Positions 36,912 through 45,764 of a stretch of DNA of 64,000 bases are shown here, piece after piece. Each line of letters starts with the position of its first letter. The first letter of the stretch is position 1. A program made the translations under genes and the position numbers. The stretch spans positions 4,767 through 68,766 of the forward strand of contig CAXXSU010000009.1 of assembly GCA_963664465.2 (NCBI GenBank), in the 5' to 3' direction. The DNA is from CAVOAK01 sp963664465. Its GTDB lineage: Bacteria; Pseudomonadota; Alphaproteobacteria; UBA8366; CAVOAK01. The notes under the pieces are model-generated. The model worked only from the letters and a program-made list of their open reading frames with translations, did no database searches and had not been told where the DNA came from.

Positions 36912-38825
36912 CTATACGCTAGGCGAGTCCGATTCCTCCGCACCGTCCGGCTTCGCGCTGGCGTCGTCGTCCGCTGTCTCGGCCTTGACCGTTTCAGCGG
37001 CTTTGGCGCTCTTCTTGGTTTTCGTCTTGCTGGTCTTTGCTTTCGCTGTGGCCTTGGTCTTTTTCTCGTCCTTGGCTGCCTTCGCTGTTTTCTTCGGCGG
37101 CGCTTTGGCTTCTACCTCGGACGGCTCCGATTGATCGTCTGCTTCCCGCTTCGAGCGGATCGCCGCGCCGAGGATATCGCCGAGCGAAGCGCCTGAATCG
37201 GAGCTCCCATAATCGGCCAGGGCCTTTTTCTCTTCGTCTATCTCACGGGATTTGATCGACAGATTGACCTTGCGGGTTGTGCGATCGACCGACGTTACTT
37301 TTGCATCGACCTTTTCGCCGACAGCGAAACGGTCCGGACGTTGTTCCGAACGGTCCCGGGAGAGATCGGTCTTGCGGATGAATCCCGGGACATTTTCGTT
37401 CACCAAAACTTCGATGCCTTTGTCCAGAACCGTTGATACGGTGCAGGTTACGACCTGCCCCTTCTTGAGTGTTTGGGTCTGTTCCATCGGATCGTCCGAC
37501 AGCTGTTTGATGCCTAAACTAATGCGCTCCTTCTCAACGTCTACTTCGAGAATCTTTACCTTGACCGTATCGCCCTTCGTGAAGGCCGAAATAGCCTGCT
37601 CACCGGCCTGATCCCAAGCGATGTCCGACATGTGCACCATGCCGTCGATCTCTCCTGGCAGGCCGACAAATAGTCCGAACTCCGTGATATTCCTAATTTC
37701 GCCGTCGATCTCGCTGCCAGCCGGGTGATCGGCTAGGAAGGCTTGCCAAGGATTGGGGAAACATTGCTTAAGCCCGAGGCTGATGCGCCGCTTCTGCGGA
37801 TCCACATCGAGCACCACGACTTCCACTTCCTGGCTCGTCGAAACGATCTTTCCCGGGTGCACGTTCTTCTTGGTCCAGCTCATCTCGGAGACATGAACCA
37901 AGCCTTCAACACCGGCCTCCAACTCGACGAACGCGCCATAGTCGGTGATATTGGTCACGCGCCCGGTGAATCTCGTGCCGACTGGATACTTCGACTCAAC
38001 CCCATCCCAGGGGTCCGCTTCCAATTGTTTCATACCGAGGCTGATGCGCTGCGTTTCCGAGTTGAATCGAATAACTTGGACATCAACCGTCTGGCCGATT
38101 TGAAGCGCTTCGCTTGGGTGGTTGATTCGCCGCCAGGCGATATCGGTGACATGCAGCAATCCGTCGACGCCGCCAAGGTCCACAAAGGCGCCATAGTCGG
38201 TAATATTCTTGACGACGCCGCTCAACACCTGCCGCTCCTTCAAGTTGGCAATAAGCTCGGCGCGTTGCTCGGCCCGACTCTCTTCGAGCACCGCCCGGCG
38301 TGAGACCACAATGTTGCCCCGGCTGCGATCCATCTTGAGAATTTGAAATGGCTGCGGAGTGCCCATAAGCGGTGCCACGTCGCGCACCGGTCGTATATCG
38401 ACTTGGCTGCCAGGCAAAAATGCCATGGCGCCTGAAAGATCGACCGTAAATCCGCCCTTAACACGGCCAGAAATCATGCCGGTTACGTGCTCACTATCTT
38501 CAAATGCCTTTTCGAGCTGGGTCCAGGCTTCCTCGCGTCGCGCTTTTTCACGCGAGAGCACCGCTTCGCCATTCTTGTTTTCCATTCGCTCGATGAAGAC
38601 TTCAACGGTATCGCCAACGCTGATGTCAGGCTGCTCCCCCGGATCTGCAAACTCCCTGACCTGCACACGGCCTTCAGATTTGAGGCCAACGTCGATCAGC
38701 GCATAGTCGCTGTCGACCGCGATAACGTTACCCTTGACGACGGTACCTTCTATCCCTTTGCCATCGCCGAAGGTCTCGTTGAGAAGCTCCGCAAAGCTCT
38801 CGTTGGAAGCGGCAGATTCAGCCAT
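36912..38825 (-). CDS. rpsA: 30S ribosomal protein S1
   Basis: The 637-residue protein contains six S1 RNA-binding repeats, recognisable by repeated ITDYGAFVDLGGVDGLLHVTD-like and HPSEALQIGQTV-like segments. It docks mRNA on the 30S subunit. It is longer than the usual form of about 560 residues because of a low-complexity tail of about 70 residues rich in Lys, Ala and Thr, ending acidic (AEESDSPSV). It follows cmk with a 117-bp gap. Confidence 0.96.
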   Translation of the reverse strand: MAESAASNESFAELLNETFGDGKGIEGTVVKGNVIAVDSDYALIDVGLKSEGRVQVREFADPGEQPDISVGDTVEVFIERMENKNGEAVLSREKARREEAWTQLEKAFEDSEHVTGMISGRVKGGFTVDLSGAMAFLPGSQVDIRPVRDVAPLMGTPQPFQILKMDRSRGNIVVSRRAVLEESRAEQRAELIANLKERQVLSGVVKNITDYGAFVDLGGVDGLLHVTDIAWRRINHPSEALQIGQTVDVQVIRFNSETQRISLGMKQLEADPWDGVESKYPVGTRFTGRVTNITDYGAFVELEAGVEGLVHVSEMSWTKKNVHPGKIVSTSQEVEVVVLDVDPQKRRISLGLKQCFPNPWQAFLADHPAGSEIDGEIRNITEFGLFVGLPGEIDGMVHMSDIAWDQAGEQAISAFTKGDTVKVKILEVDVEKERISLGIKQLSDDPMEQTQTLKKGQVVTCTVSTVLDKGIEVLVNENVPGFIRKTDLSRDRSEQRPDRFAVGEKVDAKVTSVDRTTRKVNLSIKSREIDEEKKALADYGSSDSGASLGDILGAAIRSKREADDQSEPSEVEAKAPPKKTAKAAKDEKKTKATAKAKTSKTKTKKSAKAAETVKAETADDDASAKPDGAEESDSPSV

Positions 38826-38942
38826 GTTTCGTTAGTGTCCCTTTGTAAGTATCAATGTCTGCCAGCCGGTTGTCTCCGGCGGTCTTCGCCAAGTTTCCAA
38901 ATGCACCCGCCGTACCGCGCCTTCAATAATTAGTTTTCAGGC

Positions 38943-39611
38943 TTAGGTCCGTTGAGTGGTCTTGCTGGACGCTTCGGATGCGAGATGCGCTTCGATATAT
39001 GCCACCGCAGCGGCAAAAACTGCATCCACACCAAGAGCCGCGTCGTCCAGCAGAAATGCATCGTCAGCTGGTCTGAGCGGCGCAACCGCGCGGGTTGAGT
39101 CTCGCACATCGCGCTCGCCCATACCCCGCAAGACGCGCGCATATATACTGGTCTCTCCACGTTCTAGCAACTCTTTATGGCGCCGCCTTGCCCTGGTTTC
39201 GAGGTCGGCGGTGACGAAGAATTTTATCTCGGCGTCAGGACAGATGACCGTGCCGATATCGCGTCCGTCAAGTACGGCGCCGCCGGTGCCGTCGGGTGGG
39301 TTCGCGGCGAAATTTCTCTGGAACTGTCTAAGCGAGGCGCGTGCATCCTCAATAGCGGCCACCCTGGATGCTGCCTCCGCCGCTTGATCGCCGGTAATGT
39401 CTGGATCGTCTAGGTCAGATTGCGCCAGTGACTCTGCCGCATCGCGCGCTTGTTGAGGGTCGCTTGGGTCGCCGTTCGCACGCATGATCTTGAGTCCGAT
39501 GGCGCGGTAGAGCTTGCCGGTATCGAGATAGGCGAGGTCGTAATGATCGGCGAGTCGGCGGCCGAGGGTTCCTTTGCCCGCTGCTGCCGGTCCGTCGATC
39601 GCAATGATCAC
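38943..39611 (-). CDS. cmk: Cytidylate kinase
   Basis: The 222-residue kinase has P-loop IAIDGPAAAGKGTLGRRLA, YLDTGKLYRAIGLKI, and VLDGRDIGTVICPDAEIKFFVTA, which contribute the CMP site. Its ATG overlaps the aroA stop (ATGA at 39608-39611). The aroA-cmk-rpsA order is widespread in Proteobacteria. Confidence 0.96.
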   Translation of the reverse strand: MIIAIDGPAAAGKGTLGRRLADHYDLAYLDTGKLYRAIGLKIMRANGDPSDPQQARDAAESLAQSDLDDPDITGDQAAEAASRVAAIEDARASLRQFQRNFAANPPDGTGGAVLDGRDIGTVICPDAEIKFFVTADLETRARRRHKELLERGETSIYARVLRGMGERDVRDSTRAVAPLRPADDAFLLDDAALGVDAVFAAAVAYIEAHLASEASSKTTQRT

Positions 39612-40975
39612 GAATTGCGCTCGCTGGAAGAGTCATCAGGCGTTTGCTGTGTGTTTGCGCCGCCGATCTTTGCCCCAATTCCGTTCATCAAGTCCATGAA
39701 ATCCGGAAAGCTGGTGGCAATCGCGGCGCCATCGTCGACCGTGACGGGGGTCGCGGCCGAAATGCCATGGACGAGAAAGCTCATGGCGATGCGATGATCG
39801 AATTGGGAGCGCACATGCCCGCCAGTTTGCGTGTTACTTCCGATCCCTTGGATCTTCAACGTGTCTTCGCCGGCCTCCGCCGTAACGCCGCAACATGCCA
39901 ATCCCTCCGCCGTCGCTGTCAATCGGTCACTTTCCTTGACTTTGAGCTCCGCCAGCCCGTGCATGATTGATGTGCCATCGGCGCGGGCCGCGGCAATAGC
40001 CAGCACCGGAAACTCATCGATCATTGAGGGGGCACGAATCGCCGGCACCTCGACGCCGTGAAGCGCAGAGCTTAGCACAGTAAGGTCTGCAACGGGCTCG
40101 CCTGCAAGCATACGTTCATTGCTAAACTCGATAGCGGCGCCCATTTCAAGGAGCGTCGTAAGCAGGCCTGTGCGCTCTGGATTGACACCGATATTGCGGA
40201 GAGTGAGTTCGGATCCTGGAGTAATCAGCGCCGCCACCAGCGGAAAGGCAGCGGAGCTGAAATCACCTGGAATATCGACCTCAGCTGCCTGCAATTCGGG
40301 CTGTCCCGTCAACGCGATCTCACGACCATTGTCGTTCTCCGTCACTCTTATATCCGCGCCGAAATGCTGCAGCATGCGCTCAGTATGATCGCGCGTCGCT
40401 TGGGCCTCAATAACCGTTGTCGTGCCTGGCGAGTTCAGGCCGGCCAGGAGCACCGCAGATTTGACCTGCGCGGAGGCAACCGATGGGCGGTAGGTTATTG
40501 GCAACGGCTCGTCGGTGCCGTGAACTGCTAACGGGAGCCGTCCGTTATCTCGAGTAATGAACCGTGCGCCAATTCGCGAAAGCGGTTCGATTACACGGTC
40601 CATGGGTCGCTGCCGCAAAGAGGCATCGCCGGTTACGAACGCGGAAAGCGAATGGCTTGCAAGGACGCCTAGAAGCAGGCGTGCGCCTGTTCCCGAGTTA
40701 CCCATATCGAGCAGATCGTCGGGCTCTGCAAGCCCGCCCACGCCAACTCCGTCGACGATCCATGTCGCATCGTCCTGCCGAGAAATTCGGGCGCCAAGCG
40801 TGCGCATCGCCGACACCGTGCCCAATACGTCGTCTCCCTCAAGGAGTCCACGGATGACGCTGCGTCCGACCGCCAGCGTGGCGATAATCAACGCGCGATG
40901 CGAGATCGATTTGTCGCCAGGTATGGCGATATCGCCGGCGAGCGGTCCCGCGGGTATGGACGTAAGCGGTAGCAC
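39608..40975 (-). CDS. aroA: 3-phosphoshikimate 1-carboxyvinyltransferase (EPSP synthase)
   Basis: The enzyme joins shikimate 3-phosphate and PEP in aromatic amino-acid synthesis. It resembles class II (CP4-type) enzymes: IPGDKSISHRALI, LLDMGNSGTGARLL, GDASLRQRPMDRVI, SAQVKSAVLLAGLNSPG, TRDHTERMLQHFG, APSMIDEFPVLAIAAA, and HRIAMSFLVHG. The position that is Ala in glyphosate-tolerant CP4 is Gly here (NSGTG). The start is uncertain: GTG 40975 gives a family-length N terminus of about 455 residues, while ATG 41065 or GTG 41110 would add a weakly coding extension without a clear ribosome binding site. Confidence 0.92.
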   Translation of the reverse strand: MLPLTSIPAGPLAGDIAIPGDKSISHRALIIATLAVGRSVIRGLLEGDDVLGTVSAMRTLGARISRQDDATWIVDGVGVGGLAEPDDLLDMGNSGTGARLLLGVLASHSLSAFVTGDASLRQRPMDRVIEPLSRIGARFITRDNGRLPLAVHGTDEPLPITYRPSVASAQVKSAVLLAGLNSPGTTTVIEAQATRDHTERMLQHFGADIRVTENDNGREIALTGQPELQAAEVDIPGDFSSAAFPLVAALITPGSELTLRNIGVNPERTGLLTTLLEMGAAIEFSNERMLAGEPVADLTVLSSALHGVEVPAIRAPSMIDEFPVLAIAAARADGTSIMHGLAELKVKESDRLTATAEGLACCGVTAEAGEDTLKIQGIGSNTQTGGHVRSQFDHRIAMSFLVHGISAATPVTVDDGAAIATSFPDFMDLMNGIGAKIGGANTQQTPDDSSSERNS

Positions 40976-41209
40976 GTGACGATCCCGGTTCGTCGTGAGA
41001 AGGTTGAAAGTAGCCTCGGCCGCCGTGTCTAGCACAGAGTGAGGTGGTGCCGGTAGCGTTCGCATTGCCGCCGAAGCGCGCGTGCCCAACGTCGAAATCG
41101 CGTGCGGCACAATGACGGCAATACATTCATGAAAATTATGCCTTTGACATCTTATGCGAGTTCATGGCAATTGCCGTCGCTCAATCGATGCCGTCCAAGG
41201 AGGTTGCTT

Positions 41210-41485
41210 TTGGCAAATCCTGAGTGGGGTATAAAGCGCGTTTGCCAGAGCTGCGATGTCCGGTTCTATGACTTGCAGCGTGACCCGATCATCTGTCCGA
41301 GCTGTGGCACTAAGTTTGATCCAGAGTCCGTATTGCGCTCACGCCGCAACCGGGCCGCCGCTCCGGCGTCCGCAGCTGCCGCCGCGTCCAAGAAAATAGA
41401 GGTTGAAGTTGAGGCCGAGACAGAGGCCGAGAAAGAGACCGAGACAGAGGCCGAGGCCGAGGCCGAGGATGTTGGACCCTGCTGA
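41210..41485 (+). CDS. TIGR02300 family protein, C terminus altered by an IS remnant
   Basis: The 91-residue protein starts at TTG 41210 behind a strong AAGGAGG. It has two CxxC pairs (RVCQSCDVRFYDL and PIICPSCGTKFD), consistent with zinc binding, and a long acidic Glu/Ala/Thr repeat tail. It stands divergently from aroA, as usual for the family, whose function is unknown. The last codons (GPC-stop) come from the IS3 end that begins at 41473, so the native C terminus has been replaced. The loss looks short because the tail is low complexity. Confidence 0.85.
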   Translation: MANPEWGIKRVCQSCDVRFYDLQRDPIICPSCGTKFDPESVLRSRRNRAAAPASAAAAASKKIEVEVEAETEAEKETETEAEAEAEDVGPC

Positions 41486-41579
41486 CGAAAGTGGAGACGT
41501 CCTGCGATAGGATTTTGATCGCAGGAGGTGCAAATGTCGAAGCAGAATGGGAACAAGGGCCGGCGGTTTGATCGGGCCT
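41473..41579 (+). mobile_element. 107-bp terminal remnant of the IS3-family element
   Basis: The sequence is identical over 107 bp to the complement of 2197-2303, from the terminal TGGACCC through the orfA ribosome binding site and first 15 codons of MSKQNG... to RFDRA, where a TAA follows by chance. The rest of the element is missing. Because the remnant is in the opposite orientation to the full copy, the two form an inverted repeat around 39 kb. Confidence 0.92.
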
Positions 41580-41739
41580 AAGGGTGGAGTTGAGGAAGAC
41601 GCCTAGCCGTTATTGGACCGCGTCACAGGGCTAAACGCGACGTAATGACACCGGGGCGGTGACGGTGCATCGGTTCCACAGCGCTGGGGATTGGAGCATC
41701 TTGTTGCCGCATCCGGTGTTCGAATTCAGCATTTGGTGA

Positions 41740-41815
<76 letters not shown>

Positions 41816-41911
41816 ATTTTTCGCGGCTGACTCAAATCTCCAAACATGCGACGCAGCCCTGGCCCACTTGAGCATGTGGAGCATGTCGCACCTCACTGAT
41901 TGGCACCCGGC

Positions 41912-42529
41912 ATGATCGAGCTCTATACCTGGAAGACATCGAACGGCCGCAAAGCCTCCATCATGGTGGAGGAATGCGGGCTGCCCTACAATCTGCATCC
42001 AATCGACATTTCCAAGGGCGACCAGTTCACGCCTGATTACGTAAAGATAAATCCGAACGCCAAGATTCCAGCGATTGTCGACACCGAAGGTCCGAACGGT
42101 GGCCCCTATACCATCATCGAGTCGGGCGCAATTCTCATGTATCTCGCAGAGAAGACCGGCAGGTTCATGCCGCAGGGGATGGCAGCGCGCTATGAAGTCA
42201 TCCAATGGCTGATGTTTCAGATGGGCGGCATCGGGCCGATCTTCGGCCAAGTTCATCATTTCAAACGCGCTGCCAAGGAGCCCGTGCCCTACGCGATCGA
42301 GCGCTATTTGACTGAGTGCCTGCGGCTCTACGGCGTGCTGGACCAGCGCCTCGCAGGCCGGGGCTATTTGGCCGGCGACTTGTCGATTGCGGATTTCGCC
42401 ACGCTGCCTTGGGTCTATCGACACGTCTGGCAGGAGGTCGATCTCGCGCAGTTCTCCAACGTCAAACGCTGGTACGACGTCCTGATGGCGCGACCGGCGC
42501 TGCAGCGCGGTATGGAAATCCCAGCCTAA
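41912..42529 (+). CDS. Glutathione S-transferase family protein (YfcG/Nu-class-like)
   Basis: The 205-residue protein reads IELYTWKTSNGRKASIMVEE, a nu-class turn with TSNG in place of a catalytic Ser/Tyr/Cys, then INPNAKIPAIVD with the cis-Pro and ESGAILMYLAEKTGRF for glutathione contact. YfcG and YghU of this class act as disulfide-bond oxidoreductases with glutathione. ATG 41912 is chosen over a GTG-like upstream frame. Confidence 0.85.
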   Translation: MIELYTWKTSNGRKASIMVEECGLPYNLHPIDISKGDQFTPDYVKINPNAKIPAIVDTEGPNGGPYTIIESGAILMYLAEKTGRFMPQGMAARYEVIQWLMFQMGGIGPIFGQVHHFKRAAKEPVPYAIERYLTECLRLYGVLDQRLAGRGYLAGDLSIADFATLPWVYRHVWQEVDLAQFSNVKRWYDVLMARPALQRGMEIPA

Positions 42530-42614
42530 TGCGTAGCGGGGCTTCGGCGGCAGTTGCGCCGATGCCGACAGCTCGCGTTAGGGTCGAGCCGTTGCTCCAT
42601 AAACGTCGAAGCGG

Positions 42615-43592
42615 CTACTGCAGACTCGGCGACTTGAGATAGTCGTAGCGGCTCGCCGAGGTAACCCGGATTTCCATCCGATCTCCATCGCGCAGGACGG
42701 TTAACGGTATCTCGGTGCCGGCACTCCCTAATCCCCAAATCGTCCGATACATTGTGCCGAGCTCGCTGACGGCGTGGCCATGGACGGCGACCACCATGTC
42801 ACCGACCTGCAGATCTGCATGCTCTGCCGGACCATCATCCACCAGGCCAGCCACTATGAGCTTGTCTTCGGCCTCGGCGGTGAGCATGCCAAGCCAGGGT
42901 CGTGGCGGCTTGTCGATTCTGCCCAGCGTCAACATATCGTCGAGGATCGGCTTCAGGAGGTCGATTGGGACAACCATATTGCCGTCAGCCGCGGCTCGTT
43001 CGGGAATAGAAAGTTGCACAAAGAGCGACCCAATGCCCTGTAGCCGCCCCGCACTGTCGATCAGGCCCGTACCGCCCCAATGCGAGTGTGGTGGTGCGAT
43101 AAATATGGCCTCGTCGATTAGATATTCCCAGTAACCCGCAAACTCGCGGATCGAGATCACGCGCGAACCGACCGAATTCTCGCGTCCACCATGTCCGGCG
43201 AGAATGACCGGGTCACCTTCGTGCAGATCGCTGGAATTGCCGAATTCCAAAGACGGCAAGTCAAGCCGTTGCAGCGCTTGCACCAGCCCAAATCCTGTCT
43301 CCTGGTCGTAACCGACGACATGGGCGCTTGTGGCCTGCCCCTTGTGATCGATCAACCAGATGCCGTCCGCTTCCGATATCAGGTAGCCGATGGTCAGCAC
43401 TAGTCCATCATCTCTGATGACGACGCCATGGCCAGCCCGTTCGGTCCCCAGCATCGACGCGGTCATGGCATCGTCGGGGATGTGCGCGCGGACAGCAACG
43501 ATCGAATGCAGTGCATGTTCGAGGTCAAAAGATACGTCTTCCGGCTTTGGTGCCGGTCCGACTGGCCTATTGCTGGAGAATGAGTCCGTCAT
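42615..43592 (-). CDS. HtrA/S1C-like protein with PDZ domain, catalytic triad lost
   Basis: The 325-residue protein has a two-barrel trypsin-like region (residues 30-210) and a C-terminal PDZ domain (VDDGPAEHADLQVGDMVVAV). The usual HtrA landmarks are present but without catalytic residues: TNHHV is replaced by LTIGYLI, the D-x-A-V-L segment by ETGFGLVQA, and GNSGGPL by SHWGGTGLID. There is no signal peptide or membrane segment, so it is probably cytoplasmic. It should be a binding or scaffold protein rather than a protease. It is transcribed leftward and does not share an operon with its neighbours. Confidence 0.8.
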   Translation of the reverse strand: MTDSFSSNRPVGPAPKPEDVSFDLEHALHSIVAVRAHIPDDAMTASMLGTERAGHGVVIRDDGLVLTIGYLISEADGIWLIDHKGQATSAHVVGYDQETGFGLVQALQRLDLPSLEFGNSSDLHEGDPVILAGHGGRENSVGSRVISIREFAGYWEYLIDEAIFIAPPHSHWGGTGLIDSAGRLQGIGSLFVQLSIPERAAADGNMVVPIDLLKPILDDMLTLGRIDKPPRPWLGMLTAEAEDKLIVAGLVDDGPAEHADLQVGDMVVAVHGHAVSELGTMYRTIWGLGSAGTEIPLTVLRDGDRMEIRVTSASRYDYLKSPSLQ

Positions 43593-43790
43593 ATCCGCTC
43601 CCGCGGTTCATAGGCGATTTGGCGGCGCGGCTCCGGCAAGTGTCGTGCTTTCCAGAAGCCGTCCAAACGGAGAAATGCAATGACGCAATCACACTTCAAG
43701 CGCGTATGCACGGAATGTCCGGCCGATTTTCGATCCAAATTGGGGTCAAAGATCGGCGGGAGACATAACCGAGCAGTGTCTTTACGGACG

Positions 43791-44600
43791 CTAAAACAGT
43801 AGCAGCGACTTCCAGTATTCCCGGTTCGTCGTCGACTGTAACCGGCCGTGTCTAATTTCCAGGCAACTGCGGAACGAAAGCGATTTCATCGAACGACCTG
43901 TAATTTCTTTGCAGTTCTCAAATGTCGCGCGGGCAAGCTCCTTGCCTGCTTCGCTGAAGCCGATGATCCCGCGCTTGTCCAGAACGTCCGTCCAGGCGGA
44001 TTCGCCATTCGCGACCTCAACATTTCCACGCTTAGGCAGATTGTTGATCAACATCGCTGTAATTGCCGTGCGCTCGGCGTGGAATCCCTTATCGAAATAT
44101 TGCTCTGCGGCAGCGCGATAGGGTCCAGTGGCAAACGCAAGTTCCTCGGCGCTTTGCGGAAAAAGATCGCCCGGCTGCTCTTCCGGTATCAGCGAGGTCA
44201 GCGCGCCAATCTGAATTGCGACACTCTCGGCATTGAGTTCGTCAAGTTTGCGCTGCTCTAGTTTGGCAATCACCGCGGTATGATTGCGTGCGTAAAACTC
44301 GACATAGTCGCGCCCGGGCAGCGTCAACGTCCGACCGTCTTTGGTGCTGACGAGAAGGGTGATCACACTGGTTTCGGTTGGCAGGTAGGCAATGCCGTCT
44401 TCTGGCTGCGGCCGATTTTCTTGAAGGCAGAAGGCCGTCAGAAAAGCTGTGCAGAGTCCGTCTTCACAATGAAGCGGCATCGGCTCCGGTGTTGCAGCCA
44501 GTCCAAGCGCCTGCGGCGCTGCTGACGCAGTTGCCAGCGGCAGGACAAATAAGGCCGCAAAGATTGTTCCAAGCAAAACCGAGGCTGAGCGTTTCCACAT
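43791..44600 (-). CDS. Secreted protein of unknown function
   Basis: The 269-residue protein starts at ATG 44600 behind a strong TGGAGGAAA. It has a Sec signal peptide (SASVLLGTIFAALFVLPLATASAAP). The mature part has a Cys group (HCEDGLCTAFLTAFCLQ) and two later Cys (ENCKEITG, FRSCLEIRHG), suggesting periplasmic disulfides. I recognise no family. It faces the hsp20 gene divergently, about 380 bp apart. Confidence 0.75.
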   Translation of the reverse strand: MWKRSASVLLGTIFAALFVLPLATASAAPQALGLAATPEPMPLHCEDGLCTAFLTAFCLQENRPQPEDGIAYLPTETSVITLLVSTKDGRTLTLPGRDYVEFYARNHTAVIAKLEQRKLDELNAESVAIQIGALTSLIPEEQPGDLFPQSAEELAFATGPYRAAAEQYFDKGFHAERTAITAMLINNLPKRGNVEVANGESAWTDVLDKRGIIGFSEAGKELARATFENCKEITGRSMKSLSFRSCLEIRHGRLQSTTNREYWKSLLLF

Positions 44601-44854
44601 ACGTGTTTCCTCCAGTTTGCCGGCACGGCTTTTGAAGGACGCGCCGACAGTGGTTGCCGGACAAATTCGTGCAGAAACAGCATCGCACCAAGGTTGGCGA
44701 TCGTCAATTCTTCGCGCCGCTCTTCGCGCCGCCTGACGCTCGAATAACCTGCTTGAGGCTCGAAAATGAATGTCCGCGAGGCAACCTGATCGTCGTCTGC
44801 CGGCGGCGCATAAGTTTGTCGACAAGAATTCGGAGAAAACGACCGGAAATCATT

Positions 44855-44885
44855 CACTTGTACGGGGGTTGTGCAGTTCCCACAT
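44855..44885 (+). promoter_or_regulatory. RpoH-type heat-shock promoter candidate before hsp20
   Basis: CACTTGTA (44855-44862) and CCCACAT (44879-44885) are separated by 16 bases, close to the alphaproteobacterial RpoH pattern CTTG...CC-AT. It lies about 100 bp upstream of the small heat-shock protein gene. Confidence 0.45.
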
Positions 44886-44982
44886 AGTTTATGGAAGGGA
44901 TGTGTCCCTTTCGGAGGCCAAGTGCTGCTGGGCAGGCTTGGCAGAGAGTTGCGGCGTGCTCATGAAAGGAGGCGACCGAACC

Positions 44983-45468
44983 ATGGCGCGAGCATCGCTT
45001 TTCAACAGTCCGTTATTGTTGGGCTTCGAGCATTTCGAAGACATCGTCGACCAGATCACCAAGAAGTCGGCTGACGGCTATCCGCCATACAATATCGAAC
45101 AGATTCCTGACGGACGATTGCGCATCACATTGGCTGTCGCCGGATTTTCCGAAGGCGACCTTTCGATCGAGGTGAGGAACAATCAGCTCGAAGTGAGTGG
45201 TGGGCATGCCGGCGATCAAGACGCCAGCAGGGTATTCCTACACAGGGGTATTGCCGCGCGTCAGTTCCGACGTGCCTTTGTTTTGGCTGATGGAATTGAG
45301 GTAGACAGTGCTGAGTTGACCAACGGTCTTCTCAACATCGATTTGGTGCGGCCCGAGCCCAAAGCGCGCGTGCGCAAGGTGGCAATCAAAGCGGCCGGCG
45401 GACGCCAGTCGAGTCGGATCTCAGTCGATCCGCGCGCAGATCACAGCACAGACAAGTCTGACGATTAA
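44983..45468 (+). CDS. Hsp20 family small heat-shock protein
   Basis: The 161-residue protein has an alpha-crystallin domain (PPYNIEQIPDGRLRITLAVA through FSEGDLSIEVRNNQLEVSGG) with the conserved A-x-x-x-n-G-v-L-type segment ELTNGLLNIDLVRPEP. Such proteins hold unfolding clients in oligomers. ATG 44983 has AGGAGG 12 bases upstream; ATG 44962 would put that motif inside the gene. The downstream neighbour is DUF1150, as in most alphaproteobacteria. Confidence 0.92.
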   Translation: MARASLFNSPLLLGFEHFEDIVDQITKKSADGYPPYNIEQIPDGRLRITLAVAGFSEGDLSIEVRNNQLEVSGGHAGDQDASRVFLHRGIAARQFRRAFVLADGIEVDSAELTNGLLNIDLVRPEPKARVRKVAIKAAGGRQSSRISVDPRADHSTDKSDD

Positions 45469-45478
45469 GGAGGCTGCC

Positions 45479-45694
45479 ATGATCGATAGGAAAAAACTCC
45501 GCGAAATGACGAGCCAGGAATTCTGTTTGCTTGGCGCCGACGAGTTGGCGTACGTCAGGCCAATCGTTTTCAAGGACATGCCATGCTATCTCTTCAGCAC
45601 CGCCGATGGTCGTCAACTGGGGATTGCCGAGGATTATGTCAGCGCGGTGATGGCCGTCCGCCAGCACGACCTTTATCCGGTGAGTGTGCACTGA
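45479..45694 (+). CDS. DUF1150 family protein
   Basis: The 71-residue protein reads LREMTSQEFCLLGADELAYV, YLFSTADGRQLGIAEDYVSA, the typical DUF1150 pattern. AAGGAGG lies just upstream of the ATG, 10 bp after hsp20, so the two are co-transcribed. Its function is unknown; the persistent pairing suggests a stress role. Confidence 0.88.
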   Translation: MIDRKKLREMTSQEFCLLGADELAYVRPIVFKDMPCYLFSTADGRQLGIAEDYVSAVMAVRQHDLYPVSVH

Positions 45695-45764
45695 GCGGCA
45701 CGGAGAATTCGCGCGCTAAATCTGGCAATGTTCGGGAGAGGCTTGGCGCCTCGCGGCTTTTGTC

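Noticed and set aside
41401..41470. Repeated GAGGCCGAG/GAGACC units as a CRISPR-like or regulatory repeat
   Set aside because: They encode the acidic Glu/Ala/Thr tail of the TIGR02300 protein in frame, and there are no unique spacers.
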